From positions 23,700-31,822 of the forward strand of contig DKOD01000161.1 of NCBI GenBank assembly GCA_002469865.1: DNA of 8,123 bases, given 5' to 3'. How positions within the stretch are numbered: position 1 is the first letter of the stretch; each line of letters begins with the position of its first letter. This DNA is from Alphaproteobacteria bacterium UBA7371 (GTDB taxonomy: Bacteria; Pseudomonadota; Alphaproteobacteria; UBA8317). The notes below the pieces were generated by a model. The model was not told the DNA's origin. It saw only the letters and a list, made by a program, of their open reading frames with translations, and made no database searches. Positions 7,224-8,123 of the stretch are shown here, one piece after another. Made by a program: the position numbers and the translations under genes.

Positions 7224-7293
7224 GTTATGGCGCCTTAACCATTTCCTGAAGCAATGCGCAACAGCTGCTTGAGGATTGGGCCAAAGAATCATG

Positions 7294-8031
7294 TTAAATC
7301 ATAGCCAGCCCACCATTCACGTGCAATGTTTGACCGGTAATGTAGCCCGATTCCGGTCGCGCCAAGAATGCCACTGCAGATGCGATCTCCTCAGGCCTTC
7401 CCATACGCCCTGCGGGAATGTTTGCCAGGAGACGTTCATGAACATCGCTACCAAGCTCTTCCGTCATCGCGGTTTGAATAAACCCGGGCGCCACAACATT
7501 AACCGTAACACCCCTACTTGCAACTTCTTGGGCCAAAGACTTGCTCATCCCAATCAACCCAGCTTTTGCAGCCGCATAATTCATTTGACCAGGATTGCCC
7601 GTCGTCCCCACCACAGAGCCAATTTGGATGATGCGGCCAAATCGGGCCTTCATCATTTGGCGCAAGGAGGAACGTGAAAGAGCAAAAACAGAGCGAAGAT
7701 TTACTTCCAAAACTTGGTCAAAATCATCATCCTTCATGCGCATCGCAAGCTGATCTCGGGTAATGCCGGCATTATTGACCAAGATCGTCGGGGCACCAAA
7801 AAAACCTGATGCCCGCTCAAACAGACTCGCCACATCCTCACGGTCAGAAAGATTACACGAACATGCCGCCACTTGCGCACCCAACTCAGCGGACATTTGG
7901 TCAAGAACAGCCTGTCTTGTGCCCGAAATAACCACCTTGGCACCATCTTCCAAAAGCCGTCTTGCAACCGCACCACCAATGCCGCCCGTCGCCCCGGTAA
8001 CCAGGGCCACCTGCCCTTCCAACATGCTCAT
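7294..8031 (-). CDS. fabG: 3-oxoacyl-[acyl-carrier-protein] reductase FabG
   Basis: This NADPH-dependent short-chain dehydrogenase reduces 3-oxoacyl-ACP to 3-hydroxyacyl-ACP, the first reduction of each elongation cycle. ATG 8031 gives 245 residues, the usual FabG length. A longer frame opening at 8085 is rejected because its extra N-terminus runs through the fabD end and carries no family sequence. Motifs: cofactor-binding TGATGGIG (12-19), NNAG (86-89), and catalytic Asn111, Ser139 (GSVVG), Tyr152 and Lys156 (YAAAK). These are followed by VNVVAPGFIQTAMT and the C-terminal GYITGQTLHVNGG. GGAAGGGG at 8046-8039 sits 7 nt before the start. The fabD stop and this start share one base (TGATG). 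Confidence 0.97.
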   Translation of the reverse strand: MSMLEGQVALVTGATGGIGGAVARRLLEDGAKVVISGTRQAVLDQMSAELGAQVAACSCNLSDREDVASLFERASGFFGAPTILVNNAGITRDQLAMRMKDDDFDQVLEVNLRSVFALSRSSLRQMMKARFGRIIQIGSVVGTTGNPGQMNYAAAKAGLIGMSKSLAQEVASRGVTVNVVAPGFIQTAMTEELGSDVHERLLANIPAGRMGRPEEIASAVAFLARPESGYITGQTLHVNGGLAMI

Positions 8032-8123
8032 CAAAAAACCCCTTCCAATTGATCCAAATCTTTTTTGCCCTGAATGCCCACGCAAACAGTATCCTTCATG
8101 GGACGTCGCACCATGGAGGTGAT
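8031..8123 (-). CDS. fabD: Malonyl CoA-acyl carrier protein transacylase FabD, last 30 codons (5' end outside window)
   Basis: The minus-strand frame is open from the window edge and stops at TGA 8033-8031, giving 30 residues. The fragment starts ITSMVRR and contains VCVGIQGKKDLDQL. This resembles the FabD C-terminus, where an L-T-G-(L/M)-V-(K/R)-R segment is followed by a V-x-V-G strand and a D-(I/L) helix. FabD loads malonyl groups from CoA onto ACP, and fabD directly before fabG is the usual order. The end of this frame overlaps fabG by one base (TGATG). The identification rests on a short match plus position; no catalytic residue is inside the window. Confidence 0.75.
   Translation of the reverse strand: MTSMVRRPMKDTVCVGIQGKKDLDQLEGVF
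8039..8046 (-). promoter_or_regulatory. fabG ribosome binding site (GGAAGGGG)
   Basis: This purine-rich site lies in the last codons of fabD, 7 nt before ATG 8031. It supports that start over ATG 8025 (13 nt away) and over the upstream ATG at 8085. Confidence 0.6.

Noticed and set aside
7249..7270. AAGCA/TGCTT dyad after fabG as a terminator
   Set aside because: It has only 5 bp of stem, a 12-nt loop and no T-run on either strand side, so it is not a credible intrinsic terminator.
7276..7677. A 133-codon plus-strand open frame opposite the 3' half of fabG
   Set aside because: It is antisense to conserved fabG sequence, rich in Cys/His/Arg as expected from a reversed frame, and lacks a ribosome site or family motif.
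8032..8085. An N-terminal extension of fabG starting at ATG 8085
   Set aside because: This frame runs through the fabD 3' end. ATG 8031 has a strong ribosome site at 7 nt and gives the family-standard length.
1..8123. A novel defence, mobile or biosynthetic system
   Set aside because: All coding space is taken by well-known housekeeping genes in a familiar order. No unassigned gene, repeat array, integrase or atypical segment remains.

Overview
The window is a stretch of conserved chromosomal core genes, most probably from an alphaproteobacterium of moderate G+C (near 50% by eye). Two points support this. The lptD-surA-pdxA-rsmA cluster faces the fabD-fabG-acpP-fabF-mltG-gmk cluster, which from memory is a classic alphaproteobacterial arrangement. 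SurA also has the shape usual in that class: one clear parvulin domain followed by a degenerate C-terminal one. I cannot name a genus from the sequence alone.

Plus strand, 1-4072: four genes packed end to end, each overlapping the next. They are the 3' part of lptD (LPS assembly at the outer membrane), surA (periplasmic chaperone that helps fold outer-membrane proteins, including LptD), pdxA (pyridoxal phosphate synthesis) and rsmA/ksgA (16S rRNA dimethylation). The overlaps are 17, 8 and 4 nt, so this is almost certainly one transcription and translation unit that began upstream of the window.

Minus strand, 8123-4053: the last 30 codons of fabD, then fabG, a 118-bp gap, acpP, fabF, mltG and gmk. 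This unit makes fatty acids (malonyl loading, carrier protein, condensation, ketoreduction), then carries a lytic transglycosylase that terminates peptidoglycan strands and a guanylate kinase. fabD/fabG, fabF/mltG and mltG/gmk are each joined by a TGATG stop-start overlap. The fabG-acpP gap is the only real intergenic space and holds a candidate acpP promoter.

The two units converge tail to tail: rsmA and gmk share 20 bp, with no space for an ordinary bidirectional terminator. I see no mobile element, RNA gene, CRISPR array, phage gene or novel system. The points worth a second look concern layout: the missing yicC between mltG and gmk, the convergent overlap, the serial TGATG couplings, and the ambiguous promoter/hairpin ahead of acpP.
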